From: Paguma larvata
Taxonomy: Eukaryota; Chordata; Mammalia; Carnivora; Viverridae
NCBI GenBank assembly: GCA_030068075.1
Contig: CM057830.1
Coordinates: forward strand, 20,554,247-20,618,246
DNA length: 64,000 bases
Direction: 5' to 3'
A program made the translations under genes and the position numbers. Below are positions 11,331 through 22,394 of this stretch, in pieces. The notes under the pieces are model-generated. The model saw only the letters and a list, made by a program, of their open reading frames with translations. It ran no database searches and was not told the origin of the DNA. The first letter of the stretch is position 1; every line of letters begins with the position of its first letter.

Positions 11331-12199
11331 AGAATAATGAACTAAATTTGGGAATCATACTTTTCATAGTCATGTGGGTTAGCAATTCTGAAACTATTGT
11401 ACATGTATTGGGTCTTGCAAAAATGGGAAAATATATTGAAGATACTGGGAGCTTATACAGTTTCCCACAGAGTTTCTGCTAATGTAGACTCCCACTACCA
11501 GTGTATGACAGTTCTCGTTCAACATCCTCATCAGAACTACTTATTTCCTGTCTTTGTATTCTATCCTGAATTTTTAACTCCTACCCCACATTTGGTCAGG
11601 AGACTTTGTGTAGGATAGAACTCACATAGAGCACAGAGCTTAGAGCAGATCTCTGTCTAGAATGTATCAGCATGTATGTAAGCAATAACTAGAAGAAAAA
11701 TTAACAAGTTTCAAGGAGAAACTGCCAAAAGAATAGAGGGACAAATAGGGAAAACAACACTGGGTAGACTAAGTGAAAAAAGAGTGGAAGAAAGAACTGT
11801 TCAACAGCGTAGAAACTAGAAAAGTCTCATAAATTAACAATGGGAAAATGTTCTTTTGATGCGGTGTTTAGAAAGTCAGCTTCGTTATGAGATTAGAGTG
11901 CCTGATTCAGGGAGAACGTGTGGGGAGATGGAAGCTGTGTTTGGTTTAAGTTGATTGCTTTGAACTGAGGAAATAATGAAATGTGTGAATACAACGGAGA
12001 ATAGAGTTAGACTATAACTGAGAGAGGAATTTGGGACCAAGATTTTTTTTAAGTTTGTGTTAACTTGTTTATATGAAAATAAAGAGCCAAATAGGGATAC
12101 AGATTTTTAAAAAGTTAAATAAAATAAAAGTAATTTTTATGAACTATAGAAAGAAATAGGAGCTAGATGACAGTTTGGGGATGAGAGTAAGAATCCCCC
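11331..12199. other. Unassigned sequence
   Basis: No identified repeat or gene. Two overlapping frames at 11297-11618 (61 and 73 codons) lack any recognisable domain. Confidence 0.5.
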
Positions 12200-12204
12200 A
12201 GGTA

Positions 12205-12420
12205 AACTTTGATGGCTAACATTTATTTAGTGCTTATGATGTTCCAGGCTCTTCTGTAACTATGTTATTTATAATTCTTAACATAACTAGATGAAGAAAC
12301 TAAAACAGAGTCATGGGTGAACCTGCATGAATCACACAGCTAGAGAATGAGAACCAGGGTCGAAAACCAGACAATATAGCTCTGGAAGGCAAGTTTTTAG
12401 TCACTACTCTACATTGCCCT
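12205..12420 (-). repeat. MIR SINE, antisense, nearly full length
   Basis: GCTAACATTTATTTAGTGCTTATGATGTTCCAGGCTCT, then AGATGAAGAAACTAAAACAGAG, CACACAGCTAGAGAATGAGA and CACTACTCTACATTGCC follow MIR in reverse from its 3' end to its tRNA-like head. Confidence 0.88.
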
Positions 12421-12662
12421 GGAATGGAAGGTAAAAGTAAAATATATGAATAGTTAGTAAAGCGTGATCCTCATTTGATGCAGGTAAGTCCAGATTTAGA
12501 TTGAAAAATTGTTATTCAAAACCTCTATCCAAGATTTGGCCTCTGCATGTTTTATATTATATTTTTTGTAATGTGGCTCCATAAAGTATACATATCAAGA
12601 AAGGTTCCTTGCTTTTAACATGAGAAAATTTCCGCAAATATTAATAAAAAACATTGTACATA
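12421..12662. other. Unassigned sequence
   Basis: AT-rich with no clear repeat. Its right end may already be L1, since the next element's left limit is uncertain. Confidence 0.4.
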
Positions 12663-13995
12663 GTTTTTGATTTTTTTAATGTTTTTTTATTTTTTTGAGA
12701 GAGAGATAGAGTGTGTGTGAATGGGGGAGGGGCAGAGAGAGAGGGATCTGAAGCAGGTTCCGAGCTGTCAGCACAGAGCCCGACATGGGGCTTGAGCTCA
12801 CAAACAGTGAGTTCATGACCTGAGCCAAAGACGGATGCTTAACCGACTGAGTCACACAGATGCCCCTGTTTTTGATTTTTAATGAACCTCTATTCTGTTT
12901 TCCAAAGTGGCTGAACCAATTTGCAGTCCTGTCAAACAAGTCACAACGATTCCCTTTACTCCCTATCCTTGCCAACATGTGTTATTTCTTGTCTTCTTGA
13001 TCGCCATTTTTAACAGGTGTGAGGCTTTGATTCTGATTTTTTATTTTTTTTCATTATGGTTTTGATTTTCATTTCCCTGATGACGAGTGATGTTGGGCAT
13101 CTTCTCACATGAAAACTGCCTGTGGGCCATTTGGATGTCTTCAGTGGCAGACTGTCTACTCAGTTCCTCTGAGCATTCTTAATTGGAATTTTGGGTTCTT
13201 GTCATTCAGTTGTATGAATAGTTTATATATTTTGGATATTGATCCCTTATCTGATATATGGTTTCAGCAATCCCATTTCTGGGAATATGACCAAAGGAAA
13301 CAAAAACAGGATACTGAAAACATACCTGTACCCACATGTTCACTGCAGCATTGTTCACAACAGCGATGACACAGAAACAACCTAAGTGTACCTCATCGGT
13401 TGAAAGGATAAAGAAAAAGTGACACACACATATGCACATGCACATTCACACACACATGCATACACACACAGAGGAATACTATTCAGCCATGAGAAAAAAG
13501 GAAATCTTGCCATTTGCAACAAGATGGATGGATAGATACCGAGGACGTTTGCTGAGGGAGCCATCAGACAGAGAAAGACAAATACTGTATTATATCAATT
13601 ATATGTGGAATCTAAAAAAACTCCTGAATTTGTAAAACAGATAGTAGAGTAGTGCTTGTCAGAGCTGGGAGGTGGGGTGATTGGGGAGACGTTGTCTAAG
13701 AGTACAAACCTATAACTAGTAGGTAAATAAATTCTGGAGAGCGAATGTACACTATAGTCAGTGTTACTGTAGTATTAACTTCAAAGTTTACAAGAGGCTA
13801 GATTTTAATTGCTCTCACTACCAAAAAAAAGAACTGAGGATCATGTGATGTGATGGAGGTGTTCGTGAATGCTAAGGTGGTAATTAATGACAATATATAA
13901 TATATAGATGTATCAAATCAACACATTTGTATGCCATAATCTTAAATAATGTTATATGTCGATTACTTCTCAATAAAAATACATACATACATATC
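12663..13995. mobile_element. L1 3' end with 5' inversion (twin priming)
   Basis: The left part (12663-13263, without the SINE) is L1 ORF2 in reverse: CCAAAGTGGCTGAACCAATTTGC, CTTGCCAACATGTG, ATTTCCCTGATGACGAGTGATG. The right part (about 13264-13990) is L1 in the forward direction: CAGCAATCCCATTTCTGGG, GGAATACTATTCAGCC, ATATGTGGAATCTAAAAAA, 3'UTR, then TTCTCAATAAAAATACATACATA. The inverted piece ends in ORF2 just before the point where the forward piece starts, which is the layout twin priming produces. A SINE sits near the left end. Confidence 0.85.
12676..12867 (-). mobile_element. CAN-SINE nested in inverted L1 part
   Basis: Antisense copy with TTTTTTGAGAGAGAGATAGAG, GAGCTGTCAGCACAGAGCC, and the head reversed as GAGTCACACAGATGCCCC. 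The duplication GTTTTTGATTTTT at 12663-12675 and 12868-12880 lies in L1 sequence, so the SINE came later. Confidence 0.94.
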
Positions 13996-14849
13996 TTCAT
14001 ACATTAACAAGTAAATGCCACTCATATTGGTGCTGATGTAGATCTTATGTTTGTTTATTAAAACAGCCTCTATTTTTCACACTCTGATTTGAAGTGAAGT
14101 AATGCCAGTTTATTAAAGAAAAAAAATGCTTAAGGTAGTATACAAATAAGATTACTAAATAATAAACCAAACTAAAATGTACAGCTAAAATTATTAAAAA
14201 TCAAAAATTTAAATAACATGGTTTCTTCATTGGCGCTCATAAAAATCTCTCTTTATGAGTTATTAACAATAGCAGACAGACCCATGCAACAATTGTGATG
14301 GAATATATGTCTTTCAATTTATTATAGAGGTCACTTTTGTAAAATACAATTTTATTAATAGAATAAAGTGATCCTTATTCCAAAGGACTTTTTGAAATCC
14401 GCCATTAAAGAACCAAAGGAAAAAAATTTCTTCTTGATTAAGATCTGGTATGTTTTCAAATTTCTTCTGCTTTCTATCTGCATAGACAAGTCATTTGATA
14501 AGCTCAATATCCTGAGGGTATTCAAATCAAATCTCTGCCATGATTTCCAAATCTGCCTATTTATTTCCAAACTCACTGCTTAGGATTCTGAATTAAACTC
14601 AACTTCAACCTGCCATGTTTATCAAATTCTTTACTTCAGGGAGACTTACAAGTCAAGCTCTGCAATATTCACTCCATTACAATAACTTCAGAAAAATTGT
14701 TTGTTTTTTTTCAGTATCCATACTTATTTCATTCTAAATGTTCTAGTTTTCCATTGTGTCCCCTGGTAACTATGTAGTGTGTACTGTGTACAATCTAGTC
14801 AGGTCTAGATCATTTAATTTATTACTCTTCCCATAACTTCTTATTATGC
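13996..14849. other. Unassigned AT-rich sequence
   Basis: No repeat I can name. Overlapping antiparallel frames at 14355-14583 are AT-rich and lack domains. Confidence 0.5.
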
Positions 14850-14932
14850 TCCTTTATTTACTCATTAAGCAAATATTATTGAAGATCTACTGTGTTCCTA
14901 GGGCATGTCTTCATGGAGTTTGCAATCAAATT
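14850..14932. repeat. L2/MIR-like fragment
   Basis: TTTACTCATTAAGCAAATATTATTGAAGATCTACTGTGTTCC resembles the common 'attcaacaaatatttattgagcacctactatgtgcc' motif of ancient mammalian SINE/LINE 3' ends. Confidence 0.45.
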
Positions 14933-14939
14933 GAATGGC

Positions 14940-15165
14940 TGCTCAAAAGAATCTTCTGCCATCGTGGAAATGTCCTATAATATCTGCATTGTTCGGTATG
15001 ATAGACAGTATCCATATGTGGCTACTGAACACTTGAACATGGCCAGGGCTACTGAATCAATTTTTAAAAATTTTTATTGAGATTTAATTAATTTAAATTT
15101 ATACTTAAATGGCCACATGTGGTTAGTGGAACTATAATGAACCACACAGTATATCGAAGTTGATA
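14940..15165. repeat. hAT-type DNA transposon relic
   Basis: ATGTGGCTACTGAACACTTGAA, a central AT-rich palindromic stretch (TTAATTAATTTAAATT), then GGCCACATGTGGTTAGTGG. This is the 'tagccacatgtggctagtggc' family of non-autonomous hAT-Charlie-like elements. The exact subfamily is not assigned. Confidence 0.65.
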
Positions 15166-15191
15166 AATTTTATGAAGAAAAATACAAAATG

Positions 15192-15316
15192 GGGCACCTG
15201 GCTAGCTCAGTCAGTATGGTATGTGACTCTTGATCTTGGGGTCAAGATCTTGAGTTTGAGCCCTACGCTGAGTGTAAGAGGTTACTTAAAACAAACCAAT
15301 TAAATATAATATTTAA
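15192..15316 (+). mobile_element. Short CAN-SINE, 5' part of SINE-L1 chimera
   Basis: Head GGGCACCTGGCTAGCTCAG, B-box-like GAGTTTGAGCCC, then GTTACTTAAAACAAACC and an AT-rich tail. The sequence to its left (AAGAAAAATACAAAATG, 15175-15191) is not repeated at the SINE's own 3' end. It recurs only after the adjoining L1, at 16773-16789. Confidence 0.88.
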
Positions 15317-15668
15317 TGGCACAAAAACAGACACATAGACCAATGGAATAGAATAAAGAACCCAGAAACGGACCCACAAACATATGGTCAACTAATCTTT
15401 GACAAAGCAGGAAACAGTATCCAATGGAAAAAAGACAGCCTCTTTAACAAACAATGTTGGGAGAACTGGACAGCAATATGCGGAAGATTGAAACTAGACC
15501 ACTTTCTGACACCATTCACAAAAATAAACTCAAAATGGATGGAGGACCTGAATGTGACAGGAAACCACCAAAATCCTAGAGGAGAAAGCAGGAAAAAACC
15601 TTTTTGACCTGAGCTGCAACAATTTCTTACTTGACACATCTCCAAAGGCGAGGGAATTAAAAGCAAAA

Positions 15669-16274
15669 ATGAACTACTGGGACCTCATCAAGATAAAAAG
15701 CTTCTGCACTGCAAAGCAAACAACCAATAAAACTAATAGGCAACCTGTGGAATGGGAAAAGATAGTTGCAAATGACATATTGGATAAAGGACTAGTATCT
15801 AAAATGTATAAAGAACTTACCAAACTCTACACCCGAAAAACAAATAATCCAGTGAAGAAATGGGCAGAAGACATGAATAGACACTTCTCCAAAGATGACA
15901 TCCAAATGGCCAACAAACACATGAAACTATGCTCAACATCACTCATCATCAGGGAAATACAAATCAAAACCACACTGAGATACCACCTCACACCGGTCAT
16001 AGTGGCTAAAATGAATAAATCAGGAAACTATAGATGCTGGCGAGGATGTGGAGAAGCAGGCACCCTCCTACACTGTTGGTGGGAATGCAAACTGGTGCAG
16101 CCACTCTCGAGAATGGTGTGGAGGCTCCTGAAAGAAACAGAAATAGAACTACCCTATAACTCAGCAATAGCACTGTTAGGAATTTACCTAAGAGATACAG
16201 GAGTGCTGATGCATAGGGGCACATGTACCCCAATGTTTATAGCAGCACTTATGACAATAGCCAAATCATGCTAA
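15669..16274 (+). pseudogene. L1 ORF2p C-terminal fragment, broken
   Basis: This 201-codon frame is the longest in the window. It is the C-terminal part of the L1 ORF2 protein, downstream of the reverse transcriptase. The first methionine is an internal ORF2 residue, not a real start. Visible landmarks are [13 protein letters not shown] near the start, [15 protein letters not shown] (about residues 60-74), and the Cys/His-rich segment [19 protein letters not shown] (about residues 123-141). The last gives the C-x3-C-x7-H-x4-C spacing of the ORF2p C-terminal zinc-knuckle-like domain. [15 protein letters not shown] ends the frame. A stop at 16272-16274 and upstream frameshifts near 15555-15600 disable it. 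There is no endonuclease or polymerase domain. Full ORF2p is about 1,270 residues, so this is roughly a sixth. It cannot be functional. Confidence 0.92.
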
Positions 16275-16681
16275 GAGACTAAGAGTATCCATCAACTGAT
16301 GAATGGATAAAGAAGATACGGTATATATACACAATGGAAGACTACCTGGCAATGAGAAAGAATGAAATCTGGCCATTTGTAGCAACGTGGATGGAACTGG
16401 AGGGTATTATGCTAAGTGAAATAAGTCAGTCAGAGAAAGACAGACACCATATGTTTTCACGCATAGGTGGATTTTGAGAGACTTAGCAGAAAACCATGAG
16501 GGAGGGGAAGAGGGGAAAGGAAAGAAAAAAGCCACAGAGAGGGAGGAAGACAAAACATAAGACCCTCTCGAATACTAAGAACAAATTGAGGGTCGATGGG
16601 GGGTATGAGAGAGGGGAGACACTTGTTGGGATGAGCACTGGGTGTTGTATGGAAACCATTTGACAGTAAATTGTTAAAAGC

Positions 16682-16720
16682 TTAATATATATGTATATAT
16701 ATGTATACATATACATGTAC

Positions 16721-16755
<35 letters not shown>
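16682..16755 (+). repeat. (TA)n / TATG microsatellite
   Basis: Degenerate TATATATG and CATGTACATG words lead into a pure TA run at about 16728-16752. It lies within the L1 3' tail, a common birthplace of microsatellites. The 163-codon minus frame at 16483-16974 reads through it and is an artefact. Confidence 0.85.
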
Positions 16756-16758
<3 letters not shown>

Positions 16759-16789
16759 TAAAACCTTAAAAAAAGAAAAATACAAAATG

Positions 16790-17550
16790 AAACAAGAACA
16801 CGATAAGGGGAGTGCAATGGGGACATGGTTCAAAGAGAGATTAGAATTGTAAATAAAAGGGTGAGAGTACGTCTCATTGAGAAGGTGACAATTGCAATGA
16901 CAAGGACCTAAAGGAGGGAGAGAGTTGGCCATGATAAAATCTGGGGGAAAACAATTCATGCATGTTTCATGCAAAAATTCCTTTTGATGAATTTGTCCTC
17001 ACTATGTTGAGGTAAAAAAATCTGCATCCCTGTCTCTTCAACCCACTGAATCTAGGTCTTTTTTCAAAATGAATCCCTTACTTTTTTTCCAAAATGGCAA
17101 TCCCTTCAAATATTTGAAGACTATGTACATATCATGCCTACAATTTTGTGTACTTCCTACTAAATTTTCTAATGACGTATCTGTTGGTCTATTATTTATT
17201 ATTTTAATTAAAAATATTTTTTAACTTAAGTCTTTCTCCCCCACAAAGAGATAGCCTACTGGTAATGCACGTGGGGAAAAAGAGTTCAAAATATATTAAC
17301 GTAAGGAGCCTTCTTTATATATTAAAAAAAAAAAAGGGTTATGGTAAACTTACATATCAAATAACAGATATTGTGGAATTCTAGAAATTTGAATCCTGAA
17401 TTTAAGCAATGAATTTGCCTTCAAAATTCCTAGAACTTATGAGACAAAAGTAATGGAAAGTTATACAGTTTGTCTAGTACAAGAAAGGAAAATATAATCA
17501 TCAGTTTCCTTAAGTAAAGATATATTTGTCTTGTCTTTGTGAAGAAAAAG
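16790..17550. other. Unassigned sequence
   Basis: No recognised repeat. Includes a short A run near 17323-17334. Confidence 0.5.
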
Positions 17551-17658
17551 TTTTTAAATTTTCTTATTTTTAAGTACTCTCTATGCCCAATGTGGGGCTC
17601 AAACTCACAACCCTGGAATCAAGAGTCACATGCTCCACTGACTGAGCCAGCCAACACC
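17551..17658 (-). mobile_element. Short CAN-SINE, antisense
   Basis: TTTTTAAGTA (tail), GTGGGGCTCAAACTCACAACCC (B box reversed), AGAGTCACATGCTCCACTGACTGAGCC. AAGAAAAA on both sides may be the remnant of the duplication. Confidence 0.85.
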
Positions 17659-17806
17659 AAGAAAAAACAATTTACATGACTCTTTTTATAGGTGCAAAAT
17701 AATGTTGACAATATCTATAAATATATAGTCATGGTGAATAGAGTATTTTTACTTAATTTGTAATTGTACATGCAGTATATATAGAGATATATTGGTTGAT
17801 ATTTTA

Positions 17807-18011
17807 TTTTTTTAAATGTTCATTTATTTTTGAGAGACAGAGCATGAACAGAGGGAGGGGCAGAGAGAGAGAGAGTCACAGAATTCTAAGCAGGCTCCAG
17901 GATTTGAGCTGTCAGCACAGAGCCTGACGTGGGGCTCAACCTCGCAAACAGTGAGACTGTGACCGGAGTCCAAGTCAGATGCTTAAGTGACTGAGCCACT
18001 CAGATGCTCCT
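17807..18011 (-). mobile_element. CAN-SINE, felid long type
   Basis: Reverse tail AAATGTTCATTTATTTTTGAGAGA, GAGCTGTCAGCACAGAGCC, head reversed GAGCCACTCAGATGCTCC. Duplication ATTGGTTGATATTTTA (17791-17806) and ATTGGTAGATATTTTA (18012-18027) with one mismatch. Confidence 0.95.
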
Positions 18012-19077
18012 ATTGGTAGATATTTTAAAATATCTCAAACAAGACTAACGTCCCCTCTGACTACTTTGTCTGAATGGTTTTCTTTACTCTTTTGCATACT
18101 CATTTCTTCTTTCCTGGAGGTAACCAGTAATATGTTAGATATATAACATACCTGAACTTAGGCCACATACTGGCATAAATACCTATTTATACACTGATAG
18201 AAACTTATAACATTATTTTCCCATGTGTTTTTCATACATTATGTCCTTTTTCAATATGTTTTGTCTCTAAGTAATATGTTATGAAGTTCTGTCTACGACA
18301 TACATTTTGAGCATTTACTCTAATCGCTACATGGCACTCTATGAAACAGATATTCCACAGTTAATTGACCATTTTTGATAGTCCAGTAAGTGGTTTTTAT
18401 TATAAACAATACTGAAATGAGCATCCATGTATCAAATTCTCATCATGTGCAACTTTTTTCTAAAATACAGGTACTTAGAGGAGGAATTTCTGCATTTTCT
18501 TTTTAATATATTCTTTTGAATTACATTTCAAATTATTTAGAGTTATATACACACACAGTAGGATTATAGGAGCATAGCCCTTCGTTGGAGCCCTTAATCA
18601 ATATATATATTTTCCAATTTCTGAATGATTGCCAATCTAATGGTTGAGAATAATCTATTACTTTTATTTTACCCTTTTGTGATGATTAATGGGATTGAAC
18701 ATCACTTCACATATTTATTTGTAACTTAAATTTACCTCTTTGATTCTCTCATTCTTATTTCTTTCCTATACTTCCATTCACTTCTCTTTTCCTTTTCAAT
18801 TTGAAATGATCCCTTAAATAATATAGAATCTAAATATACACACATATATATACACATATATATTTCCTTTCTACCTATTGAATTATTCAAGGTGTTTAGA
18901 AGGTTTTTTTAATATATAAGGTCAATTTTAATGAAATCACATTACCAAATTTTTTTCAAGGTTTTTTGCTGTTTGCATCTGCTTAAAAATGCATGTTTGC
19001 AACCTAAGATCATAAATATATTCACCTATGTTCTCTATTAATCTCTGTGATTCATTTTGGTTTTTTGTGTGTGTTTT

Positions 19078-19317
19078 TAAAAATTTTTTAAGTTTATTTA
19101 TTTATTTTGAGAAAGAGAGAGGGAGAAGGGGAGAGAGAGAGTGACAGAGAATACATGTGAGTTGGGGAAGGGAAGAGAGAGAGGAGAGAGAGAATCCCAA
19201 GCAGGCTCACTGTCAGCAAAGAGCCTGATGCAGGGCTTGAACCCATGAACCATGAGATCCTGACCTGGGTCAAGATCAAGAGTTGACACTCAACCGACTG
19301 AGCCGCCCAGGTGCCCC
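19078..19317 (-). mobile_element. CAN-SINE nested in antisense L1
   Basis: Long antisense copy with an expanded GA tract (about 19110-19192), AGCAGGCTCACTGTCAGC and the head reversed GAGCCGCCCAGGTGCCCC. No clean duplication is visible. Two minus-strand frames here (61 and 63 codons) are SINE sequence. Confidence 0.92.
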
Positions 19318-19530
19318 TCTTTCATTATGACTTTATTTTTCTAAAGGCAAAAGTATCAAACTTTTTTCCCACAACAGTCAACTGGCCTACACTCTTGTTC
19401 AGTAGCCTGTTCTTTCTCTCATAAATTGAAATGTCACTTTTTATCACATAATAAATTTGTTATATACCTGGATCTACTTTGGTACCCTATTTTGCTCCAG
19501 TTCTACACCAATACCACATTATAGCCTTCA

Positions 19531-20090
19531 GTTTTGGTTCCTTATTACTGCGTTAGCATGTTACCACAAAATTGGTTGCTTCACGCAATATGAGTTTATT
19601 ATCTTACACTTCTTTGCATCAGAAATGTGACAAGGGTCTTCCTAGGCTAAAATCGAGGTGATGGCAGGCAGTATTCCTTCCTAGAGACTCCAGCGGAGAA
19701 TCCTTTTGTGGATCTTTCCAGTTATTGGCAGAATTCTGCCAATTTGCAGGACTGGTCTTGTTTCACAGCTGGCTGCCAGCTGAGGACTGTCCCCAGCTTC
19801 CTTGGCTCGTGGCCTTATTCCTCCATTTTCAAAGCCAGCAGTGTCAGGTCAAGTCCTGGTCCTGCCTCAAATCTGTCTTCCTTGTTCTTCAGGCTCCTAT
19901 TTCCAACCCTGTGGGAATGGTTCTCCCTTCTTACTGACTGCAATTCAAGTAACCAGGATAAGCAGGAGCGTTTCATCTGGCCAAAATCCTTAACTCCATC
20001 ATAAGTGCAAAATCGTTCTTGCCATGGGAGGAAATGTAAACACCAAGGGTCCTGTCATTATCTTTAAAACTCTTCTTGCCTAATCATTCA
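19531..20090 (-). mobile_element. MLT1-type LTR (ERVL-MaLR), antisense
   Basis: Matches the reverse of MLT1B-like LTRs: TTCCTTATTACTGCG, TGTTACCACAAAATTGG, TTTATTATCTTACAC, GGCTAAAATCGAGGTGATGGCAGG, CCTTGGCTCGTGGCC, TTCAAAGCCAGCAGTG, AACTCCATCATAAGTGC. The three overlapping plus-strand frames at 19708-20004 are shadows of this LTR. Both limits are approximate. Confidence 0.82.
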
Positions 20091-20340
20091 CATTTTGTCA
20101 ATGCCTGAAATAGAATCAGCTTATTCAGTTTTATTAACAATCTTGGTGTGATTTTGGTTTTTACGATTTTGAATTTGATGATCACTTTGAGAAAACCTGG
20201 TAACTTAATGATATTTAATTTTTCCAGGAATGAAGGAGTATAGCTCTCTGCTTTTAAGGTCTTCTTTAAGGCTCTTCAGCAATATTTCATTGTTTTCCCC
20301 ACAAAGATCTTGGTATTTATAATCTCTTAATATATATGTG

Positions 20341-21904
20341 TATATATGCATGTATACACATATGTAGTTTTTAATGAGCTCTTTTTTAACTATAACTTCT
20401 TAAAATGATTCTTACCTGTCTATAGGAACACTGATCAATATCCTTGCTTTATAAAGCAGACTTAATCATACCACTGATGATACACAAGTTTGTCATTGGT
20501 TCCTTTATATCTTACTCACGATACACTCTCTATACATTATAAATACCCATACTTCTTTTAAAAAATTGTTTAAATCTATTTTTATCATATCTTATTGTAA
20601 TTATAAGCAGTACCACCTTGTTGGGAGAATTACAGAGGAGGTATGCTTACCATATTTGCGATTAAACAAAAATGAACCTAACATTTCGCTGTGACTCATC
20701 ACATTTCCTACCGTCTTCTTGCCGATATCTCTAATCATGTTGTAGGACAAAGGGGTGCATTGACGTTCAGTAGCAAGAGAAAAAGACTATTCAGATGCTT
20801 TTGGCTTTCTTCCCAAAAATCATTCTTTCCTTCTTGTTGAGAGAATCCCAGCTGTTTGTTTGTTTGTTTGTTTAAGAAATAGGCAGCTACTGTTTTAGGG
20901 CAAGTGGGACTGGCTTCAGGCCCTGGGGTTCACTTCTGAAAGTAAATCACTGTAGTCTCTTTTTTTTCCCCCTATCACTTATGATTTAGATTTGGCTTTA
21001 CAACCCAATCCTGGCATATGGAGCCAGCTGAGTGTCTTTAGGATAAGATTTGTCAGTGTTTTGTTTGTTTTGCTTTTTACAGCATTTTGTTAATCAGGGT
21101 CTATTTACAAAAAGCACCAACCTCCCACAGCTTTGTCATTCTCCAAAGCTTTCAAATATCAGCTTTTGTTTTTCATCCAAATTTACACTTATCCTCAATA
21201 GAGAGTTTGGTCTGATACAAATTACTCAATTATATCTGGAAGCCAATGTTTGCACATACAAATTTAATACATATATACACTAAAAATCAAAAGCAAACCT
21301 CTATCTTAGTTTGATTATTTAAATGTAATTTATATAATTTTCTTTGTTTTAAAAGCAAATGAAAATAATTATAAACTAAGTGAAAAATTATATCCTTGAA
21401 ATAGAAAATATTAAGTGTTGAAAAATGTATTAACACCTGTAGAAAATGTGTTAAAGGTGATAAAGTTGCATTTCTCAAAGATTAAAATATAGATGGCTAG
21501 CAAGAGAACACAATTCAAGTTTGTTAGAAATTATAAGAATATAAAATTAAATTTATGACCTTTTAAAATGTGTGAATAAAGAGACTGTAAACAAGAATAA
21601 CACTATAGACTGGTGTAGATAGAGTCACAGAAGTATTCCTTTTTATTGTCATTGGTTGCGAAGCTACACAGAATGTGCCTTAAAACTATTTTTTAATGCA
21701 TCAAGAGTTTCAGTTAGAAACTGAATAACATAATTTCTTTCTGTAGATTGTATCCTAAGTAAATCATAGCCACGTATATCCACACAGACACATGCTTAAA
21801 TGTACTTCAGCCAGAAAAGAGTTCAGTATGAATAGACTGATATGACAGAAACTTAGTTAGACATCACAATTTTACAATAGGTATAATACTGTTCATTTTC
21901 TTCA
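20341..21904. other. Unassigned sequence
   Basis: No transposon recognised. A (GTTT)n run lies at about 20851-20873 and a degenerate TATG run at 20330-20364. The 77-codon frame at 21050-21283 has no known domain. Confidence 0.5.
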
Positions 21905-22062
21905 TTTATGACATCTTCGACCTTGAGCAAGTTATTTACCCTCTTTTTCTCTATTTCCTCATATGTAAATGAGAAAACTGATAGCCTGTATCTCAGGGAT
22001 CTGTTGTACAATTATAAATGCTCATCACAATGCTTATCACACAAGAGGCCTCTTAAAAGTAT
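21905..22062 (+). repeat. MIR SINE fragment
   Basis: GACCTTGAGCAAGTTATTTACCCTCT, TATTTCCTCATATGTAAATGAG, GGGATCTGTTGTACAATTATAAATG follow the MIR core and 3' half. Confidence 0.85.
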
Positions 22063-22227
22063 TATCTAGTATGTATTCTTATACACTGAAATAGCACAAG
22101 TACTCGGAGCAGAGTAGTTACCAATGCCTCAATCCTTGTACTCAAAAACCACTTTGGTCTTAAAACTTTTGATGCTTAACAGAGTGTACACCAGCAAGCA
22201 TAAATAATCTCAATAATCTATAGTATA

Positions 22228-22387
22228 GACCAGTCCCTCTCAAACTTTAATGAGTATTTGAATCACCTAAGATCTTGTTTAACTGCAGATTCTGACTCAC
22301 TAGCTCTGGTTTGGCACCAGCATTTCTAAGAAACTCCCAGGTAATTTCGATTCAACTGGCCCAGGCAACACACTGTCAGTAGTGAGA
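22228..22387. repeat. MER5-type hAT relic
   Basis: CAGTCCCTCTCAAACTTTAATG, GAATCACCTAAGATCTTG, GCATTTCTAAGAAACTCCCAGGTAAT match the MER5 non-autonomous hAT-Charlie pattern. Possible 8-bp flanks GTATAGAC and CTATAGAC (22223-22230, 22388-22395). Confidence 0.82.
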
Positions 22388-22394
22388 CTATAGA

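Larger units (their letters stand above)
15317..16772 (+). mobile_element. 5'-truncated felid L1 3' end
   Basis: Begins inside ORF2 at GGCACAAAAACAGACACATAG and runs through the ORF2 C-terminus, a purine-rich 3'UTR block (about 16493-16555), GGGATGAGCACTGGGTGTTG and GGAAACCATTTGACAGTAAA. It ends in a TA repeat and an A-rich tail. It is close to the L1 typical of cats, so fairly young. It shares one duplication pair with the SINE on its left. Confidence 0.93.
18270..20340 (-). mobile_element. Old L1 (L1M/HAL1-like), antisense, with nested LTR and SINE
   Basis: Reverse L1 ORF2 landmarks appear in order: AATACTGAAATGAGCATCCATG, GATTGCCAATCTAATGGTTGAG, GATTGAACATCACTTC, CAACCTAAGATCATAAATATATTC, CACCAATACCACATTATAGCC. 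Beyond the nested LTR come TTTAATTTTTCCAGGAATG and CTTCAGCAATATTTCATTG. Strongly diverged, with no usable frame. The SINE at 19078-19317 and the MLT1 LTR at 19531-20090 inserted later. Confidence 0.7.

Noticed and set aside
16483..16974. 163-codon minus-strand open frame
   Set aside because: It runs antisense through the L1 3'UTR and the TA microsatellite, giving (IY)n protein. It is composition, not a gene.
19708..20004. Three overlapping plus frames up to 98 codons
   Set aside because: They are antisense shadows of an MLT1-type LTR. No domain and no splice context.
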